Source: an uncultured Lachnospiraceae bacterium
GTDB taxonomy: Bacteria > Bacillota > Clostridia > Lachnospirales > Lachnospiraceae
Direction of reading: 5' to 3'
NCBI GenBank assembly: GCA_910586755.1
Contig: CAJUJM010000067.1
Location: 1 to 34,648, forward strand
DNA length: 34,648 nucleotides
Positions 17,370-23,469 of this stretch are shown here, in pieces; position 1 is the stretch's first letter; the number at the start of each line of letters is the position of its first letter. The position numbers and the translations under genes were made by a program. The notes under the pieces are model-generated. The model did no database searches. It was not told the DNA's origin and saw only the letters and a program-made list of their open reading frames with translations.

Positions 17370-17388
17370 CCACCGGCTTAGCCGGTGG
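17370..17388. repeat. Right-end hairpin of the IS200 element
   Basis: A perfect 8-bp stem CCACCGGC/GCCGGTGG with loop TTA, 14 bp after the tmRNA 3' end. This is the kind of subterminal imperfect or perfect palindrome that HUH transposases recognise on single-stranded DNA. Confidence 0.7.
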
Positions 17389-17396
17389 CTTGCACT

Positions 17397-17490
17397 GCCC
17401 CTATAAGGGGCTTTTACCTGCTTGCGCCCGGAAGGCGCACTGAAGGTCTGCCAACTGCACCACATCCACAGCTACCCCTAAAGGGGCTTT
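17397..17490 (+). terminator. Hairpin series after tmRNA, inside the IS 3' region
   Basis: GCCCC-TATAA-GGGGC followed by TTTTA (17397-17415), GCGCC/GGCGC (17424-17438) and CCCCTAAAGGGG followed by CTTTTT (17475-17492). The T runs are on the plus strand, so these probably terminate tmRNA transcription now that the IS separates tmRNA from any original terminator. The stretch up to 17570 has no gene. Confidence 0.5.
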
Positions 17491-17570
17491 TTCAGTGCTT
17501 ACTTATTCCGGCGCAGCCCCAAAGGGAGCTTGCTGGTTTGCTTTGCTTTCCTACTACCACTCCAAGTGGT

Positions 17571-18044
17571 CTATTTCTTGTGTTTCTTCACCGGCTCACC
17601 CGTAAACGGGTCGATATACTCTACTAATGACATCTGGTCGTATTCTAAATCCTCTTTTAGCTGATTTTGAATATACGCCTTGATTGCCGCCGTATTCTTT
17701 CCTACCGTATCTACATAATATCCACGACACCAGAAGTGACGGTTTCCATACTTATATTTTAAGTTCGCATGCTTCTCGAATATCATTAGTGAACTCTTTC
17801 CCTTTAGATAGCCCACTATTTCTGATGCTGAGTATTTCGGTGGGATTCTTACCAGCATACGCACATGATCCGGCATACATTCTGCTTCTATTATCTCTAT
17901 TCCTTTCCTTCTGCATAATGTTCCCAGTATCTGTCCTACATCTGCTTTTATATCCTTGTAGATTGCCTGTCTCCGATATTTTGGTGCAAATACGATATGA
18001 TACTTGCATTCCCATTTTGTATGCGCTAAACTATTTGTGTCCAT
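17571..18044 (-). CDS. tnpA: IS200/IS605-family TnpA transposase, probably inactive
   Basis: A 157-residue Y1 HUH transposase with the family landmarks WECKYHIVFAPKYRR at the N-terminus, GIEIIEAECMPDH, GYLKGKSSLMIF and FGNRHFW-like GNRHFWCRGYYVDTVG. The catalytic tyrosine lies in the helix AYIQNQ, with its partner glutamine four residues later. The metal-binding HUH motif reads HVR (PDHVRML) where active members have H-x-H; the Arg codon CGT (17859-17861 on the plus strand) is one transition from CAT. The length is full. Translation is probably also held down by the leader hairpin at 18051-18112. The transposase is therefore likely defective in cis unless helped in trans. Confidence 0.93.
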   Translation of the reverse strand: MDTNSLAHTKWECKYHIVFAPKYRRQAIYKDIKADVGQILGTLCRRKGIEIIEAECMPDHVRMLVRIPPKYSASEIVGYLKGKSSLMIFEKHANLKYKYGNRHFWCRGYYVDTVGKNTAAIKAYIQNQLKEDLEYDQMSLVEYIDPFTGEPVKKHKK

Positions 18045-18050
18045 TCTTTG

Positions 18051-18112
18051 GACCTCCTGTGCTCTTTTATTTGTGGTTTTGCAGACCCACTTTTATTTTA
18101 GCACAGGAGCTC
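18051..18112 (-). promoter_or_regulatory. SD-sequestering hairpin in the tnpA leader
   Basis: On the minus strand GAGCTCCTGTGCT pairs with AGCACAGGAGGTC in 12 of 13 positions, burying the AGGAGG site of tnpA. A small inner GTGG/CCAC stem lies in the loop. Leader structures of this type are known to repress IS200 transposase translation. Confidence 0.8.
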
Positions 18113-18137
18113 TTACTTATATCTAAAGATTTTTCCT

Positions 18138-18156
18138 CCCCCTGCATAGCAGGGGG
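18138..18156. repeat. Left-end hairpin of the IS200 element
   Basis: CCCCCTGC and GCAGGGGG form a perfect 8-bp stem with loop ATA, upstream of tnpA. It fits a subterminal recognition hairpin for a HUH transposase. Confidence 0.65.
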
Positions 18157-18178
18157 TTTATTTTTACTGTGACACAAG

Positions 18179-18303
18179 AAGAGGGTGTCGCAAAATCATC
18201 AAATTAGATGATTGAGCGGCACCCCCTCTTTCTGTTTTCAGGCATAAAAACGGAGCCGTTGCTCCTGTAGATTATTCATCTACTATTGCAACAGCCCCTC
18301 TTT
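18179..18303. repeat. Compact hairpin cluster with inverted ends (possible MITE)
   Basis: Three successive hairpins: 18179-18230 (arms ending AAATCATC and GATGATT, about 20 bp), 18252-18265 (GGAGC/GCTCC) and 18267-18283 (GTAGAT/ATCTAC). The outer ends AAGAGGGTGTCGCAA and TTGCAACAGCCCCTCTT are inverted copies with a few differences. There is no coding sequence. It lies between the IS200 element and the brnA 3' end and may also terminate brnTA transcription. Confidence 0.55.
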
Positions 18304-18304
18304 A

Positions 18305-18342
18305 CTTTCAAAGCCCGCCGCCGGGCACATGCAGGTTTACTT
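18305..18342 (-). repeat. Gene-end repeat, copy E, at the brnA stop codon
   Basis: On the minus strand it reads AAGTAAACCTGCATG, then GCCCG-GCGG-CGGGC hairpin, then TTTGAAAG. The 15-bp start is identical to the repeat at 29276-29290, and in both places its TAA is the in-frame stop codon of the upstream gene. Confidence 0.6.
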
Positions 18343-18552
18343 CCAGGACACTTGCAACTGCTTTTTCTGCTTTGCACAGTCAGAAAGATACAGATTGATA
18401 AGCGTTTGGTACGGAATTCCGGAAGCCTCACTCTGCGTTTTGAAAAAGCTGATTGTGTCACAGTCAATATTGATTGTGACCTGCTTCTTTAATCTTTTGG
18501 AATAGGGATTTTTTCTTGGGTTTAGATTTTCGATATCATATTCATCTCTCAT
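18337..18552 (-). CDS. brnA: BrnA-type antitoxin
   Basis: A 71-residue protein encoded directly after brnT. It matches BrnA in having a basic linker (NPYSKRLKKQ), a strand VTINIDCDTISFF and a helix-turn-helix-like SEASGIPYQTLINLYLSDC, the ribbon-helix-helix DNA-binding unit. It neutralises BrnT and represses the operon. The start at 18552 has GGAGGTGAG five to seven bases upstream; six further codons are open upstream but lack a site. It overlaps brnT by 11 bp. The last residues and the TAA stop lie inside the gene-end repeat, so the C-terminus Trp-Lys may be repeat-derived. Confidence 0.85.
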   Translation of the reverse strand: MRDEYDIENLNPRKNPYSKRLKKQVTINIDCDTISFFKTQSEASGIPYQTLINLYLSDCAKQKKQLQVSWK

Positions 18553-18853
18553 ACATCTCACCTCCGGCATAACGGTTATATGTTTTTATTTCATTTTTCG
18601 TTGCTTTTCTTGCCGATATAATTCGAATAATATTATCATCCGAGCGATAGCAGTGACTTACAATGCATAGATTTTCATATTTTGAAATACCGAGTATCAG
18701 AAACCGCTCTTCCTCCACAGAGTGTTCCGGATCATCAAACAGAATCGCATTGTCATCATAAAAAATCGTTTTTGCTTCCTCAAAATCAATCCCGTGTTTT
18801 CTTCGGTTGATTTGATTTTTATTTTCATCCCATTCAAAGCTTATATTCTTCAT
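18542..18853 (-). CDS. brnT: BrnT-type toxin (RelE-like ribonuclease)
   Basis: A 103-residue toxin of the BrnT family, ribonucleases with a RelE-like fold that stop translation. The family landmarks are FEWDENKNQINRRKHGIDFEEA at the N-terminus, then FDDPEHSVEEERFLILG and the C-terminal IIRIISARKATKNEIKTY. It is the first gene of the pair. No Shine-Dalgarno site precedes the ATG and the -10 element lies about 6 bp upstream, so the mRNA is probably leaderless. It lies between an IS200 remnant and a housekeeping gene, which fits an accessory module. Confidence 0.92.
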   Translation of the reverse strand: MKNISFEWDENKNQINRRKHGIDFEEAKTIFYDDNAILFDDPEHSVEEERFLILGISKYENLCIVSHCYRSDDNIIRIISARKATKNEIKTYNRYAGGEMYER

Positions 18854-18888
18854 AATTATACTATAATTATATTTTACTTATATGTCAA
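18852..18888 (-). promoter_or_regulatory. brnTA promoter with palindromic operator
   Basis: On the minus strand TTGACA (18883-18888), a 17-bp spacer and TATAGT (18860-18865). A perfect 19-bp palindrome, arms ATAATTATA and TATAATTAT (18852-18870), covers the -10 and the first base of the start codon. This fits autorepression by the BrnA antitoxin. Confidence 0.75.
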
Positions 18889-18912
18889 CGCCCAATTTGA
18901 AGGTCCATTTCT

Positions 18913-18961
18913 AAAAAATCCATCCGTTATTGGTTTAAAATCAATAGCAGATGGATTTTTT
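18913..18961. terminator. Bidirectional terminator
   Basis: AAAAAATCCATC and GATGGATTTTTT form a long A/T-flanked stem with an inner ATTG/CAAT part. It ends the cytidylate-kinase-like gene on the minus strand and insulates it from brnTA. Confidence 0.75.
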
Positions 18962-19052
18962 CTTCTTCAGTTGTAACTTCCGCCTGCACATCCTCACCCC
19001 AATATCGCAATCTCTCCTGGCAAATGCAGTGCGTCACCTTTTTAAAGATCTC

Positions 19053-19691
19053 CTACAGAATCCCCTTCAGCTTCAGATAATCCTTAATCAAAACCGCCAT
19101 CTGCTCCAAATCAATTTTGCTGGCATTAATAGGCAGATCATAGTTATTCATATCCATCCAGTCCTTACCGGTGTAATACCTGTAATATTCCCTGCGCTCC
19201 TTATCGATTCGTTTAATCCGGCGGATCGCTTCCTTTTCATCAATCTTGGCCACATCCATGGCGCGCTTTATTCTGGTGTCCATCTCTGCATACACAAAGA
19301 TACGCACCAGATTCTCTACTTTTTCCTGTTCCAGTACATAGTCAGCGCATCGCCCGGCAAAAATACAGGATTCCTCCTTAGCCAGCTTGCGGATTAAAGA
19401 TGCCTGGAACCGGAACAGGTTCTCCGGGGATGTCAGGTTATCATCCGGGGAAGGTTCGCTTAAATCCGGCTTTACATCCGTGAGAATGCGGTACAGAAGA
19501 TTATTTCCCGCCTTCTCGTCCGCCATGCGGAAATACTGCTCTCCCACAGCGCTTTTTTCCGAGGTCATTTTTAAAATCTCTTCATCATAAAAGTGGATTC
19601 CCAACTCCTCAGCTAGTTTCTTTCCTACAACACGTCCGCCGCTGCCATACTGTCTTCCTATGGTGATAACAAAATGCTTCTTCTCTCCCAT
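19053..19691 (-). CDS. Cytidylate kinase-like family protein
   Basis: A 212-residue P-loop protein of the cytidylate-kinase-like family common in clostridia. The nucleotide-binding motif GRQYGSGGRVVGKKLAEEL is at the N-terminus, followed by FYDEEIL. The later region CIFAGRCADYVL and the basic helices DTRIKRAMDVAKIDEKEAIRRI match the family. It differs from true cytidylate kinase (cmk), and its substrate is not known. The start at 19691 is five bases after an AGAGGAGG site; the ATG just before it is too close. It is monocistronic, with the bidirectional terminator after it. Confidence 0.85.
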   Translation of the reverse strand: MGEKKHFVITIGRQYGSGGRVVGKKLAEELGIHFYDEEILKMTSEKSAVGEQYFRMADEKAGNNLLYRILTDVKPDLSEPSPDDNLTSPENLFRFQASLIRKLAKEESCIFAGRCADYVLEQEKVENLVRIFVYAEMDTRIKRAMDVAKIDEKEAIRRIKRIDKERREYYRYYTGKDWMDMNNYDLPINASKIDLEQMAVLIKDYLKLKGIL

Positions 19692-19867
19692 CATGTCCTC
19701 CTCTGATGCAAGGCATCCTCTATATTCGTAACAATTCAGATGAGCATCTTCTTGCCCGGCCCGGTAATATCCTGCCAAGTGCTCTTAATTTTATTATACC
19801 ACAGGGCAAAAGAAAACAAAAGAAAAAAAGCGATTCCTCAAAGTGTTTTAATTCCGAAATTTTCCTA

Positions 19868-19896
19868 TTGACAAATCCTTCTGAAAGGTTTATTAT
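19868..19896 (+). promoter_or_regulatory. Sigma-A promoter of the T-box/trpXYZ operon
   Basis: TTGACA (19868-19873), a 17-bp spacer and TATTAT (19891-19896), just before the T-box leader. Confidence 0.8.
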
Positions 19897-19902
19897 TTCA
19901 CC

Positions 19903-20200
19903 AACACGAAAACCGTTGAGAAAGAGGAGTAAGCTTCCCAACAAAATCACAGAGAGCCGCAGGCGGTGGGATTGCGGTATGGAGTTGTTAGCTGAATGGA
20001 CTTTTGAGGGCAGTTCTGAACAAATTTCAGTAGGGACTGACGGATTCCGCACCCGTTACCTATGCGGCGTATATGTTAGTATATGAAAAGTGGGCTGATT
20101 GTCATTTCAGACAAATTCTGGCAATTAGTCAATTTGAGTGGCACCGCGGATATGTTTATTCGTCTCAAGGATAGGGTAACCTAGACTTGGGACTTTTTTT
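19903..20200 (+). promoter_or_regulatory. T-box riboswitch, tryptophan specific
   Basis: The leader carries the stem I base AAGAGGAGTAA, the AGAGAGCCG segment, the specifier region GAATGGACTTTTGAG with specifier codon TGG (19997-19999), and the T-box core GAGTGGCACCGCGG. The TGGC at 20139-20142 would pair with the GCCA end of tRNA-Trp, whose discriminator is G in bacteria. The terminator is GTCTCAAG/CTTGGGAC (20162-20193) followed by seven T. Uncharged tRNA-Trp should stabilise the antiterminator and switch on the transporter genes. Confidence 0.93.
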
Positions 20201-20291
20201 GTATCATGGAAACCCTTTCCCGGGATACCAAAATATCCACTCTCCCTCCTCTCTCAAAACGAAGCCAACCCATTATAAGGAGGACTTAATT

Positions 20292-21311
20292 ATGAAAAAA
20301 TTACACACTGCTGTTCTTACTGCAATTGCTGCAGCTGCTGTCCTTGCCGGATGCGGCTCCAGCCCTTCCGGTGAATCCCCCGCTTCCGGCGGCAAAACCT
20401 ATACCATAGGCATCGGCCAGTTTGCTGACCACGGCTCTTTGGATAACTGCCGGGAAGGCTTTCTTTCGGGCCTTGCCGAAGAAGGCTTTGTAGAAGGCGA
20501 GAATTTAACTGTTCTCTATGACAATGCTCAGACCAACAGTTCCACTGCGACTCAGATCAATACCAATTTTGCCGCCAGGAAAGTGGATCTGATCTGCGGC
20601 ATTGCCACCCCTATGGCTCAGTCCGCCTATGGCGTGGGAAAGAAAAATAATATTCCGGTTATTTACACTGCCGTTACCGATCCGGTTGCCGCCGAGCTTG
20701 CTAACGCTGACGGCACTCCCGCAGGCCAGATTACCGGCACCAGCGACATGCTTCCGGTACAGCAGCAGCTGGAAATGATCCGGGCCATCCTTCCGGATGC
20801 CAAAACTATCGGAATCCTTTACACTACCAGCGAGGTAAACTCTGCCTCCACCATTGCCCAGTACAAATTGCTGGCTCCTGATTACGGTTTTACCATTGTG
20901 GAAAGCGCCATCTCTTCCAGTGCAGATGTGTCTCTGGCCGCAGACGCTTTAGTCTCCAAGGTGGACTGTATCACCAACTTAACCGACAACACCGTTGTAG
21001 CTTCCCTGCCGATTATCTTAGACAAGGCAAATGCCAGGAATATCCCTGTATTCGGAAGCGAGATTGAGCAGGTAAAAATCGGCTGCTTAGCTGCCATGGG
21101 ATTAGACTATACTGAGCTTGGCAAACAGACCGGACGGATGGCAGCCAAAATTTTAAAAGGAGAAGCCCAGGCCAGCGAGTTAAACTATGAGACTGTCAAA
21201 GAAGCTTCTTTCTATGCAAATACCAAGGCAGCGGAAAATTTAGGCATCTCCCTTCCGGAAGATTTAACCGCATCTGCCAAAGAAATATTTACTGACATTA
21301 CTGCTGATTAG
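20292..21311 (+). CDS. trpX: ABC transporter substrate-binding lipoprotein, predicted tryptophan uptake (TrpX)
   Basis: A 339-residue extracellular lipoprotein. The signal MKKLHTAVLTAIAAAAVLAGC ends at Cys21, the lipidation site. The mature part is of the ABC_sub_bind (DUF534-like) type: YTIGIGQFADHGSLD, then FAARKVDLICGIATPMAQ and IPVIYTAVTDPVAAEL, then KTIGILYTTSEVNS. It is the first gene after the Trp T-box, with AAGGAGG upstream of the ATG. T-box specificity and the order binding protein-permease-ATPase support the predicted tryptophan transporter TrpXYZ; direct transport evidence is not in the sequence. Confidence 0.88.
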   Translation: MKKLHTAVLTAIAAAAVLAGCGSSPSGESPASGGKTYTIGIGQFADHGSLDNCREGFLSGLAEEGFVEGENLTVLYDNAQTNSSTATQINTNFAARKVDLICGIATPMAQSAYGVGKKNNIPVIYTAVTDPVAAELANADGTPAGQITGTSDMLPVQQQLEMIRAILPDAKTIGILYTTSEVNSASTIAQYKLLAPDYGFTIVESAISSSADVSLAADALVSKVDCITNLTDNTVVASLPIILDKANARNIPVFGSEIEQVKIGCLAAMGLDYTELGKQTGRMAAKILKGEAQASELNYETVKEASFYANTKAAENLGISLPEDLTASAKEIFTDITAD

Positions 21312-21330
21312 CAAAAACGGAGGAACCTTG

Positions 21331-22245
21331 ATGATTATCCTGTTAGGGGTCCTGGAAGAGGGACTCGTCTATGCAATCATGGCCCTTGGGGTCTATATTA
21401 CCTATAAAATTCTGGACTTTCCGGATCTGTCGGTAGACGGCACCTTTCCCATGGGCGCCGCCTTTACCGCCACCCTCATTCTCTCCGGCGTAAACCCTGT
21501 TTTGACCCTGCCTCTCTCCTTTTTACTGGGCGCCCTGGCAGGCTGCGTCACCGGATTGATCCATGTGAAATTAAAGGTACGGGATCTGTTATCCGGCATT
21601 ATTGTCATGACAGCCCTTTATTCTATCAACATGCGTCTGGCAGGCGGCCGGGCTAACCTGCCTATCTTCAGCAAGGAAACCATTTTTACCAACAGCCGCC
21701 TGACTTCCTCACTTCCAGCAGAAATGGCTCCTTATACAGTGGTTCTCATCCTGTTTATCATTGTGGCAGTCTGTAAAATCCTTTTAGATCTGTATTTAAA
21801 AACCCGTTCCGGCTATCTGCTTCGGGCTGCAGGGGACAATGACACTCTGGTAACCTCCCTGGCCAAGGATAAAGGTCTGGTAAAGATCTTAGGCCTTGCC
21901 ATCGCCAACGGCTTTGCCGCTCTGGCAGGCTGCGTCTACTGTCAGCAAAAGGAAGTGTTTGAGATTACCGTAGGTTCCGGAACCATTGTCATCGGCCTTG
22001 CCAATGTGATTATCGGAACCCAGCTTTTTAAAAATATTCCTTTGATAAAGCCTACCACCGCTGTAATTATCGGATCCATTATATACAAAGCCTGTGTTTC
22101 CTTCGCTATCTCCCACGGCTTAAACGCATCCGATCTAAATCTGATTATTGCCACCCTGTTTTTGATCATTCTGGTGTGCAGCAACTATGTAAACGGAAAT
22201 TCTGGAAAGAGAGGGAAAGGCCATGCTCAGGCTGCAAAACATTAA
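21331..22245 (+). CDS. trpY: ABC transporter permease (TrpY)
   Basis: A 304-residue integral membrane permease of the branched-chain type (BPD_transp_2 group), with about eight hydrophobic segments. Visible motifs are GVYITYKILDFPDLSVDGTF near the N-terminus and GNANGFAALAG-like LAIANGFAALAGCVYCQQKE in the middle. It pairs with the substrate-binding protein upstream and the ATPase downstream. An ATG at 21331 is preferred over the TTG one codon earlier because CGGAGGAA lies six bases upstream of the ATG. It overlaps the ATPase gene by 23 bp. Confidence 0.9.
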   Translation: MIILLGVLEEGLVYAIMALGVYITYKILDFPDLSVDGTFPMGAAFTATLILSGVNPVLTLPLSFLLGALAGCVTGLIHVKLKVRDLLSGIIVMTALYSINMRLAGGRANLPIFSKETIFTNSRLTSSLPAEMAPYTVVLILFIIVAVCKILLDLYLKTRSGYLLRAAGDNDTLVTSLAKDKGLVKILGLAIANGFAALAGCVYCQQKEVFEITVGSGTIVIGLANVIIGTQLFKNIPLIKPTTAVIIGSIIYKACVSFAISHGLNASDLNLIIATLFLIILVCSNYVNGNSGKRGKGHAQAAKH

Positions 22246-22996
22246 CAAATACTATAACACCGGCACGGTCAATGAAATGTGCCTGTTTCAGGATTTTAAC
22301 TTAACCATTGAGGATAAGCAGTTTGTCTCCGTAGTGGGAAGCAATGGTTCGGGAAAAACTTCCATGCTGAATATTATCTGCGGAAGCATTCCCTTAGACT
22401 CCGGTTCCATCTTTATCGGCGGCTCTGATATCACCAAAATGCCGGAGCACAAGCGCCTTAGCCGTATCGGCCGGGTCTATCAAAATCCTGCCATGGGCAC
22501 CTGCCCTCATATGACCATTCTGGAAAATATGGCGCTGGCCGACAACAAGGGCCGGCCCTTTCACTTAATGCCCGGAACCAACCGAAAGCGGGTGGATCAC
22601 TACCGTGAGTTATTAAGGACGCTGGGATTGGGGCTGGAAGACAAGCTTCCGGTAAAGGTGGGAGTCTTATCCGGCGGACAGCGCCAGGCTATGGCGCTGT
22701 TAATGTCCACCATGACCCCCATTGAGTTCTTGATTTTGGATGAGCATACCGCCGCCCTGGATCCTAAGACTGCAGAAGTTATCATGGAACTGACGGAAAA
22801 AATTATTCGGGAAAAGCAGCTTACCACTATCATGGTTACCCACAACCTGCGCTATGCTGTAGAATACGGCGACCGGCTCCTGATGATGCATCAGGGCCAT
22901 ACTGTGATGGACAAGTCCGGATCTGAAAAACAGGACCTTACCATTGACCAAATTCTGTCTCAATTTAATAAAATCAGTATTGAGTGCGGAAACTAA
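22223..22996 (+). CDS. trpZ: ABC transporter ATP-binding protein (TrpZ)
   Basis: A 257-residue ATPase that powers the upstream permease. Walker A is GSNGSGKTS, the signature is VLSGGQRQA and Walker B is FLILDEHTAALD, with the H-loop in MVTHNLRYA. Its start lies within the permease 3' end, a normal overlap for transporter operons. It is the last gene of the T-box transcript; no clear terminator was found immediately after it before the small HTH gene. Confidence 0.92.
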   Translation: MLRLQNINKYYNTGTVNEMCLFQDFNLTIEDKQFVSVVGSNGSGKTSMLNIICGSIPLDSGSIFIGGSDITKMPEHKRLSRIGRVYQNPAMGTCPHMTILENMALADNKGRPFHLMPGTNRKRVDHYRELLRTLGLGLEDKLPVKVGVLSGGQRQAMALLMSTMTPIEFLILDEHTAALDPKTAEVIMELTEKIIREKQLTTIMVTHNLRYAVEYGDRLLMMHQGHTVMDKSGSEKQDLTIDQILSQFNKISIECGN

Positions 22997-23074
22997 ATGT
23001 TTTTAATTTTATCCAAATATGGATAATATGCAAAATCGCCCTGCCACTGTTTAATAATGGTAGAGGTGATGAAC

Positions 23075-23350
23075 ATGGTGACATACGAAAAACTCTGGGA
23101 GACGATGAAAGCAAAAAACATCACCCAGTACCGCTTAATCAAATATTATGGCATCAGCGCTGGTCAGATTGGCCGTTTAAAGAAAAATATGTACGTTTCC
23201 ACTCACACTCTGGACGTGCTCTGCAACATTCTTAAGTGTCCGGTTGAAGACATTATGGAGATCCGGCTGGATGATGTGGATTATGAACTAAAGCTTTCCG
23301 ACGAAACAGCTGTTCCCGATGAGAACAGCAAAAATAAGCGGCGGCTGTAA
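23075..23350 (+). CDS. Small Cro/C1-type helix-turn-helix protein
   Basis: A 91-residue single-domain DNA-binding protein. The HTH is seen in YEKLWETMKAKNITQYRLIKYYGISAGQIGRLKKN, followed by a helix TLDVLCNILKCPVEDIMEI, the usual XRE small-regulator pattern. The C-terminal 25 residues are acidic then basic. The start at 23075 has AGAGGTGA six bases upstream; starts at 23069 and 23057 are also in frame. It lies after trpZ, and a palindrome ATCCAAATATGGAT (23011-23024) sits upstream and may be its own operator. Its targets are not known. Confidence 0.82.
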   Translation: MVTYEKLWETMKAKNITQYRLIKYYGISAGQIGRLKKNMYVSTHTLDVLCNILKCPVEDIMEIRLDDVDYELKLSDETAVPDENSKNKRRL

Positions 23351-23400
23351 TTTTCTACAGAAGATCTGATCCCGGCGGACTTTTTGACACCTGGATATGA

Positions 23401-23446
23401 AAAGAGGATGTAACCGCTATTTTGGCGGTATACATCCTCTTTTTTG
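23401..23446. terminator. Bidirectional terminator between the HTH gene and feoB
   Basis: AAAGAGGATGTA and TACATCCTCTTTTTT form the stem, with an inner ACCGC/GCGGT pair. Runs of A and T on either side allow use by both convergent transcripts. Confidence 0.9.
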
Positions 23447-23469
23447 CCTATGGGCAAAATAGGGCTATT

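Larger units (their letters stand above)
17363..18165 (-). mobile_element. IS200-type insertion sequence (single-strand HUH transposon)
   Basis: It holds one Y1-type transposase gene and lacks terminal inverted repeats, as expected for IS200. The presumed right end has the hairpin CCACCGGCTTAGCCGGTGG (17370-17388) followed on the minus strand by TCTTGAC. The presumed left end has a CCCCCTGC/GCAGGGGG hairpin (18138-18156). The right boundary is placed at TTGAC (17363-17367) by analogy with the tnpB element at 34121. The left boundary is approximate within about 15 bp. Confidence 0.75.

Noticed and set aside
17128..17373. 81-residue minus-strand reading frame over tmRNA
   Set aside because: It is antisense to tmRNA, whose structure explains the sequence.
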